Source of the DNA: JBMYXZ01 sp049608925
GTDB taxonomy: Bacteria; Pseudomonadota; Alphaproteobacteria; JAGOMX01
Length of the DNA: 6,552 nt
Direction: 5' to 3'
NCBI GenBank assembly: GCA_049608925.1
Contig: JBMYXZ010000079.1
Coordinates: 1-6,552 of the forward strand
The notes under the pieces were generated by a model. It saw only the letters and a program-made list of their open reading frames with translations. It was not told the origin of the DNA and did no database searches. Below, one piece after another: positions 6,337-6,552 of the stretch. How positions within the stretch are numbered: the first letter of the stretch is position 1; each line of letters opens with the position of its first letter. The position numbers and the translations under genes were made by a program.

Positions 6337-6552
6337 ATGGAAGCGCCCGTTACGTTAAAGCAACGCCTACACTATATTGACCACCTACGTGGATTCATGT
6401 TTGTGGTTATGGCATTTGATCATGCCTTACATGCGTATGCCCAGAACTGGGGGCGTTTTTGGTTCTTCCGAGATTATTCTCGCACGGAAATTTTTGATGC
6501 AGTTTACCTATTTGACCAAAGCATCATAATGCCAATGTTATTCTTCATCTTT
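6337..6552 (+). CDS. Acyltransferase-3-like membrane protein, N-terminal part (cut by window end)
   Basis: A new reading frame opens at ATG 6337 and stays open for 72 codons to the right edge, so only the N-terminus is visible. AAGGA at 6324-6328, overlapping the metG stop, is 8 bases upstream and supports this start. The protein shows YIDHLRG (13-19) leading into a hydrophobic helix with FDHALH (27-32), and later a second hydrophobic run with IIMPMLFFIF (63-72). This D-x-x-R-G plus helix-embedded histidine, followed by an M-P-x-x-F-F segment, resembles the start of acyltransferase family 3 proteins (OafA/OpgC-like), multi-pass inner-membrane enzymes that transfer acyl groups to surface sugars or other envelope substrates. 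With so little sequence the substrate is unknown, and a related acyltransferase-fold family (for example DUF1624 or YeiB-like) is possible. It lies 11 bases after metG and is probably the next cistron of the same operon. Confidence 0.7.
   Translation, partial: MEAPVTLKQRLHYIDHLRGFMFVVMAFDHALHAYAQNWGRFWFFRDYSRTEIFDAVYLFDQSIIMPMLFFIF

Overview
The window looks like a chromosomal housekeeping segment of an alphaproteobacterium with a moderate G+C content (mid-40s % by eye). Three things point there: the gene order rlpA - dacF-type carboxypeptidase - tmk - holB - metG, which I recall as a typical alphaproteobacterial neighbourhood; the zinc-free short form of MetG and the zinc-free HolB; and the alphaproteobacterial look of the YdcF-like protein. 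I cannot place it to genus. No mobile element, CRISPR array, phage gene or toxin-antitoxin pair is visible.

Layout. Positions 1-115 hold no gene I can support. A tRNA-Ser(UGA) gene lies on the minus strand at 116-205, with a plausible promoter at 225-253 also reading leftward. All protein genes lie on the plus strand. A ydcF/elyC-like (DUF218) inner-membrane protein comes first (281-1081), then a 68-base gap, then a very compact run: rlpA lipoprotein (1150-2055), D-alanyl-D-alanine carboxypeptidase (2048-3187), thymidylate kinase tmk (3184-3816), DNA polymerase III delta-prime holB (3795-4799), methionyl-tRNA synthetase metG (4805-6325) and the start of a membrane acyltransferase-like gene (6337 to beyond the right edge). 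Neighbours overlap by 8, 4 and 22 bases or are separated by only 5 and 11, so a single transcript with translational coupling is likely.

How the genes fit together. The left half is about the cell envelope: YdcF/ElyC-like protein, the septal glycan-cleaving RlpA, and a low-molecular-mass penicillin-binding protein that trims peptide stems. The right half is dTTP supply (tmk), clamp loading (holB) and charging of tRNA-Met (metG), so the operon mixes wall remodelling, replication and translation. The rlpA-dacA adjacency also exists in Escherichia coli.

I do not see a new biological system here. The observation most worth checking is the tRNA-Ser acceptor stem, which has two adjacent mismatches and a wobble although the rest of the molecule is well formed. 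Lesser points are a long acid-free basic linker in RlpA, a shortened Walker B region in HolB, and an acyltransferase-like gene directly after metG where tatD is often found.
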